A DNA stretch of 64,000 nt from Flagellimonas marinaquae. Lineage in GTDB: Bacteria > Bacteroidota > Bacteroidia > Flavobacteriales > Flavobacteriaceae. The notes beneath the pieces were generated by a model that did no database searches, was not told where the DNA came from, and worked only from the letters and a program-made list of their open reading frames with translations. Shown piece after piece: positions 51,895-60,639 of this stretch (positions are counted from its first letter, which is position 1; every line of letters starts with the position of its first letter). The stretch covers positions 372,001 to 436,000 of the forward strand of contig NZ_RZMZ01000007.1 of NCBI RefSeq assembly GCF_003992675.1, in the 5' to 3' direction. Both the position numbers and the translations under genes were made by a program.

Positions 51895-53271
51895 ATGACC
51901 AAAATAACCTCCGATGAACTGGGACAGGAACCCATTGGAAAATTACTGATCAAACAGGCTGTACCCGCGTCGATTGGTATTTTGGTGATGTCTCTGAACG
52001 TATTGGTGGACTCCATTTTTGTGGGGAATTGGATTGGTTCCATAGCCATCGCTGCGATTAACGTAGTGCTACCGGTATCCTTTTTTATCGCAGCTTTGGG
52101 AATGGCCATTGGTATTGGTGGTTCCAGTATCATTTCCCGTGCACTTGGTGCCAACAACCGCGAAAAGGCCCTAAAAACCTTCGGTAACCAGATTACACTT
52201 ACCTTATTGGTAACCATTACCATGGTGGCGCTTGGGCTCTACTTTGTGGATAGCCTGATTCCTGCCTTTGGGGGAAAAGGGTCCATTTTTGAACCTGCTA
52301 AAATCTACTACACCATCATTTTGTACGGAGTCCCCTTTTTGGCGCTCTGTATGATGGGAAATTCGGTAATCCGCGCCGAGGGTAAACCGCGCTTTGCCAT
52401 GATTGCCATGATTATCCCGTCCGTTGGGAATCTTTTGATGGACTATATTTTTATTTATGTGTTCGATTGGGGCATGCACGGAGCCGCTTGGGCTACCACG
52501 GTAGGTTATTTGCTCTGTTTCTTTTACGTCTTGTATTTTTTTCTGTCCGATAACTCCGAACTTAAGATTGATGTTTCCCATTTTGGATTGGATCGACCCA
52601 TCCTTCGGGAAATTGGTTCCTTGGGATTTGTAACCCTGGCACGACAAGCGGTTACCAGTATTGTCTACTTGCTGATGAACAATATATTGTTCAATTTAGG
52701 CGGGGAGGCCATGGTGGCGGTGTACGCCATCATCGGTAGGATGTTGATGTTTGCCCTGTTCCCCGTTTTTGGTGTCACACAAGGATTTTTGCCCATCGCG
52801 GGATATAATTACGGTGCCGTGAAATACGACAGGGTAAAGGAATCCATCTACACCGCGATTAAATATGCGGCCTTGGTCGCAACCTTGGTTTTTGTAGTGC
52901 TGATGGTCTTCCCTTCCGAAATCGCCTCTTTGTTTTTGAGCAATCGCCCAGATTTGTCGGCAGAAGAGCTGGAGGCGAACAATTTTGTGCTACAGCATAC
53001 ACCCTTGGCCATGCGCTTGGTATTTGCCGCGACTCCTATTATTGCTATTCAGTTGATCGGGGCAGCTTATTTTCAAGCCATAGGCAAAGCCACCCCGGCC
53101 TTATTGTTGACCTTGACCCGCCAAGGTTTCTTTTTTATCCCATTGATTTTGATACTGCCCAAGTTCATGGGTGAAATAGGCGTATGGCTTTCGTTTTGTA
53201 TAGCGGATGTGTTATCGACCATAGTAACGGGCTTCTTTCTCCAAAAGGAAATCAAGAGCGAACTCTCCTAA
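51895..53271 (+). CDS. MATE family efflux transporter
   Basis: This 458-residue membrane protein has twelve predicted helices in two related halves (about 15-225 and 235-455), typical of MATE Na+ or H+-coupled drug or metabolite exporters. The N-terminal block PIGKLLIKQAVPASIGILVM and loop SRALGANNREKA are family-like. The substrate is unknown. It starts 56 bp after the DUF3050 gene and may be read from the hemH transcript. Confidence 0.93.
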   Translation: MTKITSDELGQEPIGKLLIKQAVPASIGILVMSLNVLVDSIFVGNWIGSIAIAAINVVLPVSFFIAALGMAIGIGGSSIISRALGANNREKALKTFGNQITLTLLVTITMVALGLYFVDSLIPAFGGKGSIFEPAKIYYTIILYGVPFLALCMMGNSVIRAEGKPRFAMIAMIIPSVGNLLMDYIFIYVFDWGMHGAAWATTVGYLLCFFYVLYFFLSDNSELKIDVSHFGLDRPILREIGSLGFVTLARQAVTSIVYLLMNNILFNLGGEAMVAVYAIIGRMLMFALFPVFGVTQGFLPIAGYNYGAVKYDRVKESIYTAIKYAALVATLVFVVLMVFPSEIASLFLSNRPDLSAEELEANNFVLQHTPLAMRLVFAATPIIAIQLIGAAYFQAIGKATPALLLTLTRQGFFFIPLILILPKFMGEIGVWLSFCIADVLSTIVTGFFLQKEIKSELS

Positions 53272-53324
53272 ACCCCTTTACTTTGATTTAGAATGTTTAA
53301 TTTGGGTGGCCTAACTAAACATCC

Positions 53325-54422
53325 ATGAAAAAAATTATTCTAGCGGGCTTAGTTGCTGTTTTAGCAATCGCTTGTGCAGAAAAACCTCAAGAAAAACCCA
53401 TGTACACCCTATTTGTTGGAACCTATACCGATGGTGATAGTGAAGGTATTTATACGTATTCGTTTGATGCGAATACAGGGGAGCTTTCCAACCAAAATTT
53501 GGTCGCTAAGTTGACCAATCCCTCCTATTTGGCCATTTCGGAGGATAAAAAGAACCTTTACGCCGTTCAGGAAACCGCCGATTTTGATAGTCTGGGTGGA
53601 GGCGTTACCGCGTTTCGCTTGGATAAGGGATCGCTAGAGCTTCAAAATAGCAGAGGAACCCAAGGGGCACATCCCTGTCATCTGTCACTTTCGGGTAATG
53701 GTCAATTGGCCGTGGCGAATTATACGGGAGGCAATGTTTCTATTTTTGCCCTCAATGAAGATGGCTCGCTGGCCGAGAATCCGCAAGTAATCGACCACAA
53801 ATCATTGGATTCCGTTAAGACTTCTCACGCGCACATGGCGCAATTCACTCCAGAAGGACTAATGGTGACCGATTTAGGGCTGGATGCTGTTAAGCGCTAT
53901 CAGAAAGAAGAGGACAAGTTTACTCCAGCTGAACAATTCTCCCTGCCCTTTAAAGATGGGGCGGGCCCCCGCCATTTTACCTTTGGTAAAGGTGGACAAT
54001 TGCTATATGTCATCAACGAGTTGAACAGCACTATTTCTGTTTTTGAACAAGATACTCAGGGTGATTATCAAGAAGTTCAAGTAGTGCCAACCTTGGCTGC
54101 GGATTTTGATGGGGAAAGCTTTTGTGCCGACATTCATCTCTCACCTGATGGCAAGTTTTTGTATGGGTCCAACCGAGGTGAGAATACCATCGTGATTTTT
54201 GCAGTGGATACAGCAAATGGCCAATTGGAATTGGTGGGAAGGGAATCCGTTCGGGGAGACTGGCCACGAAATTTTTCCATGGACCCTACGGGTGAGTTCT
54301 TGTTGGTCGCCAACAAAAAGACCAGCAATATTGTTGTTTTCAAAAGAGACCAGGACAAGGGGACATTGACTTTTTTGAACGAAACCGGTCATCCAAACCC
54401 TGTTTGTTTGGTGTTTGAGTAA
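53325..54422 (+). CDS. lactonase family lipoprotein (7-bladed propeller)
   Basis: This 365-residue lipoprotein has a signal peptide with lipobox AIAC (Cys17) and the Lactonase (Pgl-type) propeller. Blocks include FVGTYTDGDSEGIYTY, PSYLAISEDKKNLYAV, HPCHLSLSGNGQLAVANYTGG and GPRHFTFGKGGQLLYV (each cited in part). The fold is that of cytosolic 6-phosphogluconolactonase, but export as a lipoprotein makes a different, periplasmic lactone or sugar substrate likely. Monocistronic. Confidence 0.88.
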   Translation: MKKIILAGLVAVLAIACAEKPQEKPMYTLFVGTYTDGDSEGIYTYSFDANTGELSNQNLVAKLTNPSYLAISEDKKNLYAVQETADFDSLGGGVTAFRLDKGSLELQNSRGTQGAHPCHLSLSGNGQLAVANYTGGNVSIFALNEDGSLAENPQVIDHKSLDSVKTSHAHMAQFTPEGLMVTDLGLDAVKRYQKEEDKFTPAEQFSLPFKDGAGPRHFTFGKGGQLLYVINELNSTISVFEQDTQGDYQEVQVVPTLAADFDGESFCADIHLSPDGKFLYGSNRGENTIVIFAVDTANGQLELVGRESVRGDWPRNFSMDPTGEFLLVANKKTSNIVVFKRDQDKGTLTFLNETGHPNPVCLVFE

Positions 54423-54477
54423 ATTTGGTCATATCGAGTGAGAACGCGAAGCGTTTTTGTATCGAGAACAGATGCCG

Positions 54478-55572
54478 TTATTTTTTAGAAAGCAACACAA
54501 TCACGCCAATTACTGCAATCACCGCCAGAACAGTAAAGAAAATTTTCCAAAAACTATAAGGTCGTGTGCCAGATATCTGTCCGTTCTCCCCATTGATGAA
54601 AAAGTTGTACTCCTTGCCATTGTAGCGATAGGCACTTACGTAAACAGGCAATAAAATATGCTTAAAGGTTTCCTCGGACAGTTTCATATCCATGGAAAGC
54701 ACACGCTGGGTGTCTCCCCCAATATCGCGTCTGCACCAAGAGTCTGCAATGCCCTTTGCCACCTCTTTGGAGTGTAAGTGGCCATCTTTTAAAGGGATGG
54801 TATATTTTTCGGTAACAAATCCCGATAAAAATCCACTGTTGAACGGTTGAAGCTTTTTCAAATCCCAAAAGGCGATTTTACTCGGTATTCTCCCCGCCTT
54901 TTGATGTGATGCTTTGATTAGCGTATCGTCTACAAAGCCCGATACTTCCCCAGCCGCAGGGTACCATCTTGTTTTTCGAACCCTTTTGGTCACCATTTTG
55001 CCATTGGAATCGCGAACCCTTTTGGTTTCGTAATAATATTCTCCCCGTTGGCCAGTATAGGAAGCGTAGAGCTGCGCATCAAAGGTCCAGTAGGGCAAAT
55101 ACAGACCTTTGGTGAATTGCGGGTCCAGTGCAGCCTTTTTTAGATTGTTTGGAGCGAACCATAATCCCTTGACCCATTTCTTGAAAATGGCAAAGGACTG
55201 TTTTTTGTCAACTTGAAAAGGCAGTACGGCACCGGGCAAAATCCATTTTTCGGTGTAAGCATCGGCAATTACCAGAGGTTGGCCACAGTACACACAATGA
55301 AGGGACTTGTAATTTTCTTCAACATGCTGATCGGCACCGCAATTCTTACAATGGAGCATGGAAATCTCCTCACTGTGCTTTTGGCTGCCCATTTCCTTTA
55401 GGAAAGGATAGAGTTCCAATTCCTCAAATCCGTTTTCATCCAAGGCAATGGTCTCTTGATGGCCACAATACTCACAACTTATAGTAGTGGTACCGGGCTT
55501 GTATTTAAGCTCTGCGCCACAATTGACACAGGCTTTTTTGAGTTCCGTCTTTTGGATTGTTGGCTCTTCCAT
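54478..55572 (-). CDS. zinc-ribbon membrane protein, YdjG-like
   Basis: This 364-residue protein has two N-terminal CxxC zinc ribbons (CVNCGAEL...CEYCGH, about 15-40; CKNCGAD...CVYCGQ, about 74-97). A large middle domain is rich in Trp/Tyr (YWTFDAQLYASYTGQRGEYY) and there is one C-terminal transmembrane helix (FFTVLAVIAVIGVIVLLS). The layout resembles Bacillus YdjG, encoded with the SPFH protein YdjI. Here too an SPFH gene lies upstream on the same strand. The pair may form a membrane-stress scaffold. The ATG at 55572 is chosen as it avoids repeat-derived residues. Confidence 0.8.
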   Translation of the reverse strand: MEEPTIQKTELKKACVNCGAELKYKPGTTTISCEYCGHQETIALDENGFEELELYPFLKEMGSQKHSEEISMLHCKNCGADQHVEENYKSLHCVYCGQPLVIADAYTEKWILPGAVLPFQVDKKQSFAIFKKWVKGLWFAPNNLKKAALDPQFTKGLYLPYWTFDAQLYASYTGQRGEYYYETKRVRDSNGKMVTKRVRKTRWYPAAGEVSGFVDDTLIKASHQKAGRIPSKIAFWDLKKLQPFNSGFLSGFVTEKYTIPLKDGHLHSKEVAKGIADSWCRRDIGGDTQRVLSMDMKLSEETFKHILLPVYVSAYRYNGKEYNFFINGENGQISGTRPYSFWKIFFTVLAVIAVIGVIVLLSKK

Positions 55573-55574
55573 GC

Positions 55575-55750
55575 TTTCATTTCCGCGAAGGCGGAAATCT
55601 TGATCATTTTTTTGGATTCCTGTTTTCACAGGAATGACAAGGTAATTAGTGCTTTTGTCGTCATTCCGAAGAAGTCTTCGACTGGGAAATCAAAATCGGA
55701 AAGTTGAGATTTCTCTATCGTTGCTAAGCAACTCATTTCGAAATGACATT
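55575..55750. repeat. dispersed palindromic repeat cluster
   Basis: It contains the hairpin TTTCCGCGAAGGCGGAAA (55581-55598), TTCCTGTTTTCACAGGAA (55617-55634), an AGAAGTCTTCGACTGGGAAA segment and a terminal CATTTCGAAATGACA (55735-55749). It starts 2 bp upstream of the zinc-ribbon gene, fully separating it from the SPFH gene. Confidence 0.65.
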
Positions 55751-55759
55751 AAATTAAAA

Positions 55760-56899
55760 TTACTCTGTTGGCAGTGGTGGTGGTGTGCTGCCCCCTAAGA
55801 ACGATTTTAATTCCTCCACCTCTTTCAAAGCGGTCCATGCGGACATCCCCTGTTTCCACACCAAACTATCGCGATTGATGGTTCGTGAGGCAAACAAGGA
55901 TTGCATTTGTTCAAAAGTCACCGGTCCATGCTGCACCCCATTGGAGGCATAGTAGTACATGGTAGGTGTTGGCATTGGAGGAGGAACAGCAGCTCCCATG
56001 GGTTGTGCAACCTGTTGCGGAGCGGCTTGTGCGTTTCCACCCATCATGCCGCCCATTTGTTGGGCCAGCACAAATCCCATACCCATACCCATTCCGGCAC
56101 CAGCGGTCCCGCCTTCGTTCTGTGCGGCAGCCTCGATGGCCTTCGCCGTCTTGAATTTGGTCAGTTTGTCCAAGTCCAACTTATCGATACGGCTATATTC
56201 AAAGATTTCCTTTTTGAGGTCTTCGGGCATGGAAACATTCTCGATATAGAATTTTTCCAAGGAAATACCTACACTTTCGAACTCAGGCGACATTACTTCA
56301 CGACAGGTGTCCGAAAGCTCGGTGGTGTTCGCTGCATAAAGCTCGATGGGAAGATTGGCTTGGCCAACGGTATTGGTAAATCGCGTGGCAATCAAACTTT
56401 TTAGGTGCTCGTTGATTTCAAAATTGGTAAAGTTGCTGTCCGTACCAACGATATCCTTAATAAATTTTCCAGCATCGGAAATTTTGAAGGCATAGGTGCC
56501 AAAAGCCCTTATTTCCACTAGACCAAAGCGGTCATCACTCAAGGTGATTGGGCTCTTTGTCCCCCACTTTTCATCGGTAAAAAGATGGGTGTTCACAAAG
56601 TACACTTCGGCTTTGAACGGAGAGTTAAATCCATACTTCCACCCTTTTAGGGTCGCCAAGATAGGCAGGTTTTGTGTGGTGAGGTCGTAGGTGCCGGGCC
56701 CGAATACATCGGCCAATTGACCTTCGTTAATGAAAACGGCTGTCTGTCCCTCACGAACAATGAGCTTGGCCCCGTTCTTTATTTCATTCTGATATCGCTC
56801 GAAGCGATGTGCAATGGTGTCGTCGGTGTAATCCAACCACTCGACAATATCAATAAACTCGTTGCTGAGTTTTTCCTTTATTTTTCCAAAAATATCCAT
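55760..56899 (-). CDS. SPFH domain protein with C-terminal GYF_2 domain, YdjI-like
   Basis: This 379-residue protein has an SPFH/virion-core-like domain (about 1-250; LIVREGQTAVFINEGQLADVF, cited in part). A Gly/Met/Gln-rich linker follows (about 265-305, GAGMGMGMGFVLAQQMGGMM, cited in part), then a GYF_2/DUF4339 domain (about 310-365; YYYASNGVQHGPVTFEQMQ) and a Pro-rich tail. SPFH proteins scaffold membrane microdomains. It is 187 bp upstream of the zinc-ribbon gene, and the two match the ydjG-ydjI pair in other bacteria. Confidence 0.87.
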   Translation of the reverse strand: MDIFGKIKEKLSNEFIDIVEWLDYTDDTIAHRFERYQNEIKNGAKLIVREGQTAVFINEGQLADVFGPGTYDLTTQNLPILATLKGWKYGFNSPFKAEVYFVNTHLFTDEKWGTKSPITLSDDRFGLVEIRAFGTYAFKISDAGKFIKDIVGTDSNFTNFEINEHLKSLIATRFTNTVGQANLPIELYAANTTELSDTCREVMSPEFESVGISLEKFYIENVSMPEDLKKEIFEYSRIDKLDLDKLTKFKTAKAIEAAAQNEGGTAGAGMGMGMGFVLAQQMGGMMGGNAQAAPQQVAQPMGAAVPPPMPTPTMYYYASNGVQHGPVTFEQMQSLFASRTINRDSLVWKQGMSAWTALKEVEELKSFLGGSTPPPLPTE

Positions 56900-57022
56900 G
56901 GGTATAGTGTTTAGTTGTTATCTCTTTAAAACTATAAAAAATGATGAAAGCTTGTCATTCATTTGTAGAAAAAGTAACAATAATGTTACAAACTGCTCAA
57001 CTTAAATTATTTTTAGGTCACT

Positions 57023-57379
57023 ATGGATAAAAATGTACTTGGGACTCCGTTAATCTCCTGCTGTTTGGAACCCAAAACGGGCTATTATCGGGATGGATTC
57101 TGTAATACGGGTATTGACGATACGGGAAAACACGTAGTGTGCGCTATTATGACCGAAGAGTTTTTACATTTCTCAAAAAGCAAAGGGAACGATTTGATAA
57201 CTCCCATGCCCTTTTATCAATTTCCAGGCTTGAAAGCTGGGGACAAATGGTGTCTCTGCGTCTCACGTTGGAAAGAGGCTTATTTGGAGGGAGTTGCGCC
57301 ACCTGTGCTTTTGGAAGCTACCCACGAAAAAGCACTCAAATATGTTTCATTCGAGTCTTTGCTGGAGCACAAGGTATAG
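57023..57379 (+). CDS. DUF2237 family protein
   Basis: This 118-residue protein of DUF2237 has the family start NVLGTPLISCCLEPKTGYYRDGFC (cited in part) and the WCLCVSRWKEA block. Cysteines occur in CC, C and CLC patterns; the fold is a small beta domain of unknown function. A TATTTTTA -7-like box lies at 57008-57015. It is divergent from the SPFH gene and convergent with the Ig-like gene, with 20 bp between stops. Confidence 0.9.
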   Translation: MDKNVLGTPLISCCLEPKTGYYRDGFCNTGIDDTGKHVVCAIMTEEFLHFSKSKGNDLITPMPFYQFPGLKAGDKWCLCVSRWKEAYLEGVAPPVLLEATHEKALKYVSFESLLEHKV

Positions 57380-57399
57380 AGATGATACAGAAAAGCGCT

Positions 57400-58410
57400 T
57401 TAATTTTGGTTGACCCTATAGGTTATTTGCCTGTTGGTAATTACTGAGGCGATTATGTTGATTGTGACATCGGCTTCATCACAAAGTATACTGTTGTCCA
57501 CAAACTCCATGCTGCACAACGAAGGCAATGAAGAACCTGAACCATCCATACGTTCGCCGATAACAATATCTGTGGCCAAACTACTGTCCAAAGGGGAGTT
57601 TGGAGGGGCTACTGCGTATACTGTGGAACTTCCGTTTGCTGTGTAGGTTACTTCCCCAGTTGTTTCATTATAAGCTACGGAATACGGATTGTTTCCGCTC
57701 AAAAAATTTCCAAAATCTTGGGTAAAGGTTTCCGTAAGACCGGTTACGGAGTTGACTACGTCAATTTCCAAACCCATCTCATTGGGCCTAAAGTGATAGA
57801 TTCTAAAATTACCCGCGGTAACAATGTCGGCTTGACTTTCTTGATCCCGATACTCGAAGGAGACTTCAAAACTTGTAAAATTAAAAATACCCGAAGTGTT
57901 GGGTACCACAATATCGAAACCTGTTGACCCACCTGAGCCGGTAGGAAAATGTATCCCGCAACCTATTTGTGCTGCATTGGGGTTGACAGAGGTGGCATTG
58001 GGCCCAATGGTGGCCGTGGTAATGGTGGGAGTATCAAAATCAAAACGAGAAACTACTTCGCTAGGAGAGCCATCGTCACAAACACGGTAGGTGAAACTAT
58101 CAGTTCCCACAAAACCTGAATTCGGCGTATAGTCAAAACTACCATCGCTGTTCAGGTTCAAAACGCCATTGGAAACATCCGCTATGGGCACCGTTTGCAC
58201 ACTCATGGTGGCATTTCCATTGGCATCGGAATCATTATCGAGCAAGCCATTCGGTGCTGAAATGGTCAAGGTGCTGTTAAGCCCTGCTGAATAGGTATCA
58301 TCCACTGCAACAGGCGCCGCTTTTTGGGAATGAAGTGTAGCGGGTGTTAAAATGAATAAAGCCAGAAGGCCCAGTATCAATGAAAACTGATTGAGGTTTA
58401 TCCTTTCCAT
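57400..58410 (-). CDS. secreted Ig-like (cadherin-type) domain protein, probably C-terminally short
   Basis: This 336-residue exported protein has a signal peptide (about 1-29, ending LHS-QKA). A first Big_9/cadherin-like domain follows (VAVDDTYSAGLNSTL to about 115, with DSDANGNATM and FDYTPNSGFVGTDSFTYRVCDD). An inserted beta-sandwich segment (about 120-300) and a closing block (CDEADVTINIIASVITN) end in only nine further residues. Such proteins usually carry more domains and a T9SS sorting end, which is absent here. The gene may be truncated, or the protein may be a short periplasmic form. Confidence 0.75.
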   Translation of the reverse strand: MERINLNQFSLILGLLALFILTPATLHSQKAAPVAVDDTYSAGLNSTLTISAPNGLLDNDSDANGNATMSVQTVPIADVSNGVLNLNSDGSFDYTPNSGFVGTDSFTYRVCDDGSPSEVVSRFDFDTPTITTATIGPNATSVNPNAAQIGCGIHFPTGSGGSTGFDIVVPNTSGIFNFTSFEVSFEYRDQESQADIVTAGNFRIYHFRPNEMGLEIDVVNSVTGLTETFTQDFGNFLSGNNPYSVAYNETTGEVTYTANGSSTVYAVAPPNSPLDSSLATDIVIGERMDGSGSSLPSLCSMEFVDNSILCDEADVTINIIASVITNRQITYRVNQN

Positions 58411-58500
58411 ACATTTTCGAAACTAGTCCATGGAAAAGGAGATGTGAAATTAATGTTGTGACTGGTAAAAAAACAGAGGTGACAGTACACTTTTAAGGTA

Positions 58501-58641
58501 TTAATCCTCCGGAAGCCCACTATTTTGTGGGGAAACGCTGTAAGAGAAGACTGTCAAAACCTCATTATTTTGGAAGTTAAAGTATTGCTTTTCATCCCAA
58601 TTTAAAGGTTTTCTTGGACTGCCATCAAGTCCGATTCCCAT
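58501..58641 (-). CDS. possible 46-residue small protein or gene remnant
   Basis: The frame MGIGLDGSPRKPLNW... to ...NSGLPED has protein-like composition (aromatics, Pro, charged residues) and the same strand as DinB, 44 bp downstream of its stop. There is no clear ribosome-binding site, and a stop codon precedes the ATG directly. It could be a small co-transcribed protein, the 3' remnant of a longer gene, or chance. Confidence 0.3.
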   Translation of the reverse strand: MGIGLDGSPRKPLNWDEKQYFNFQNNEVLTVFSYSVSPQNSGLPED

Positions 58642-58685
58642 CTACTTTGTGACCAAATTTTATCAGGATAGCTCTAACGACCCAA

Positions 58686-59192
58686 TTATTGATCTTTTAA
58701 AACGCTAACCGTCACTAACAACTGACCCACATGGCGTTGGCTATGTTCTGCTGCATGGAAAAGCAACCCGATTAGCGTTGTGGGCAGCTTTTTGCGGCCC
58801 ACAAAACGTTCGTCGGTAAGCGTGTTTTCTGGAATGGTCTTGAAATAGGCCAAGGCTTCATCCACTTTGTTTTCAAATGCCGAGATCAATTGTTCACTGG
58901 TAGGAGCTCCTTCTCCGTTCCCTTCGTTTTTTAAGAATTGGAACTGCTCCTCCGTCAAGGTTTCTTGCTTGGCATACGTCAGTAATCGGTCCAATACCCC
59001 TGTTAAGTGTTTTAGGTGGAATCCTACCGAAGCCCTGCCGTAGGGTTTTTTCCAAAGTTGCTCTTCCGGGAACTCGGACAAGTATTCCTTTATTTGCCGC
59101 ACAGATTGCAGCAAGGCATGTGCCGCAGGTTGCAAAAGCGCAGGCACATGGGGAACGGGACCGCTTAACCAATATTCTTGGGTGGAGGACAT
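58686..59192 (-). CDS. DinB family metalloprotein
   Basis: This 168-residue four-helix DinB_2 protein has the metal-binding His pattern: His in GFHLKHLTGVLDR (about 57-69) and the pair in HAAEHSQRHVGQ (about 146-157). DinB-like proteins include thiol-dependent S-transferases (bacillithiol or other low-molecular-weight thiols) and proteins of unknown function. It is 9 bp downstream of the Gfo/Idh/MocA gene on the same strand and likely in one operon. Confidence 0.9.
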   Translation of the reverse strand: MSSTQEYWLSGPVPHVPALLQPAAHALLQSVRQIKEYLSEFPEEQLWKKPYGRASVGFHLKHLTGVLDRLLTYAKQETLTEEQFQFLKNEGNGEGAPTSEQLISAFENKVDEALAYFKTIPENTLTDERFVGRKKLPTTLIGLLFHAAEHSQRHVGQLLVTVSVLKDQ

Positions 59193-59201
59193 AGCGTGTA
59201 T

Positions 59202-60626
59202 TTAAAAATCCCGATAATCTCCGGCCAAATATTTATTGGCTTTTTCTTCCTTGAATTGTGCTGTCTCCGCATCCCAATGAAGCGTTTCTCCTGGGAAACG
59301 CCCAGCAATGGTTCCTAACAAAATAGTTTCCGTCAACCGGGCGGCATAATCAAACGGCGCAGTCGTGGTATCTTTGCCCAAGCAGGCATCCACAAATTGG
59401 TGGTAATGTTTCGGCCCTTCCGTGGCATAATTTCGAATGGGTTCTCCCAAATTATGTTTTTCGGAAACTTCGGCAATCTCCTTGGAAATATCCACATATT
59501 TTCCGCGCACAATCTTTTTAGGCAATTGCATAAAGTGGGGCAACAATAATCGTCCTTTGGTGCCCACGAACATAGCACCTTGTTCTGGAAGTTCGTTTTC
59601 TCCTGCCACTCCGGCGTCCAAGGAGATACTGTTCTCGTCACTTTTTCTGGCAGCAGCGTTGTCCTTTTTCATTTCCATTCCGGGCAACATCAGGTCTTCG
59701 TGCATCTCTGGTGCACCTGGACCATCGTACCAAATCCATTTTAAGGATTTTCCAGTGTATTTGGTGCCAGGAAATTCATAGGTTACGGTGTTTTTTTCTG
59801 GGAAGCCGAATCCATTGGTGGGGCGGCATTCCGTCATAATGGTTCTGGGTACATCAAGCTCCAAGGCATTGTAAGGCGTATCGAAAATATGGACTCCCAT
59901 ATCGCCCAAGGTGCCACAGCCGTAATCCATCAATTTTCTCCAGTTACCTGGATGATACATGTCCTTTTTATAGGGCCGTTTGGTGGAAGTACCCAACCAA
60001 AGGTTCCAATCCAATTGGTCTGGAACAGGGTCTTCGCCTTGGGGCAATGGTCCATCATATCCCCAATTTTTGGGCGACCATGCGTGTACGGTATGTACTT
60101 TGCCAATGATTCCGGATTGAATCAAAAGTGTAGCCAATTTATAATCGTAAAAAGAGTGTACCTGTATGCCCATTTGAGTTACCAAGCCTTTCTCGGCGGC
60201 CACACGTTTCATTTCCCTGGATTCGGAAACGTAGTGGGTGAGGGGTTTTTGACAGTACACAGGCTTGTCCATGTTCATTGCCATCAGCGAAGCGGGTGCA
60301 TGCGTATGATCGGGCGTAGAGACAATTACCGCATCGATTTCATCTCCCATTTCTTCCAGCATGACACGGTAATCAAAAAAGATACGTGCCCCGGGATGCA
60401 TTTTGTGTGCCGCTGATAGGTTGATGGCATCCACATCACAAAGAGCGATAACCTCAACGGCTTCGTGGGATGAAACCGCCTTTAAATCCTCCATGCCCAT
60501 GTTTCCTACGCCAATATGGGCTGTTCTTAGTTTGTCTTTGGGGAATCCTGCCTTTAGGATGGAAGGGGCCAACATGATTCCAAGTGCGCCCACACTACTT
60601 TTTTTGATAAATTCTCTTTTGTTCAT
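59202..60626 (-). CDS. Gfo/Idh/MocA family oxidoreductase, exported
   Basis: This 474-residue NAD(P)-dependent oxidoreductase has a leader of the twin-arginine-like or Sec type (MNKREFIKKSSVGALGIMLA; a single Arg-Glu pair, so a weak Tat match) and an N-terminal Rossmann domain (TAHIGVGNMGMEDLKAV). The EKP-like motif is YCQKPLTHYVSE and the C-terminal domain is alpha/beta. It probably oxidises or reduces a sugar or glycoside at C3. The DUF1080 lipoprotein upstream (13 bp) and the ThuA gene elsewhere in the window fit the 3-keto-glycoside group of pathways. Confidence 0.9.
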   Translation of the reverse strand: MNKREFIKKSSVGALGIMLAPSILKAGFPKDKLRTAHIGVGNMGMEDLKAVSSHEAVEVIALCDVDAINLSAAHKMHPGARIFFDYRVMLEEMGDEIDAVIVSTPDHTHAPASLMAMNMDKPVYCQKPLTHYVSESREMKRVAAEKGLVTQMGIQVHSFYDYKLATLLIQSGIIGKVHTVHAWSPKNWGYDGPLPQGEDPVPDQLDWNLWLGTSTKRPYKKDMYHPGNWRKLMDYGCGTLGDMGVHIFDTPYNALELDVPRTIMTECRPTNGFGFPEKNTVTYEFPGTKYTGKSLKWIWYDGPGAPEMHEDLMLPGMEMKKDNAAARKSDENSISLDAGVAGENELPEQGAMFVGTKGRLLLPHFMQLPKKIVRGKYVDISKEIAEVSEKHNLGEPIRNYATEGPKHYHQFVDACLGKDTTTAPFDYAARLTETILLGTIAGRFPGETLHWDAETAQFKEEKANKYLAGDYRDF

Positions 60627-60639
60627 GGTCTGGAGGTTA

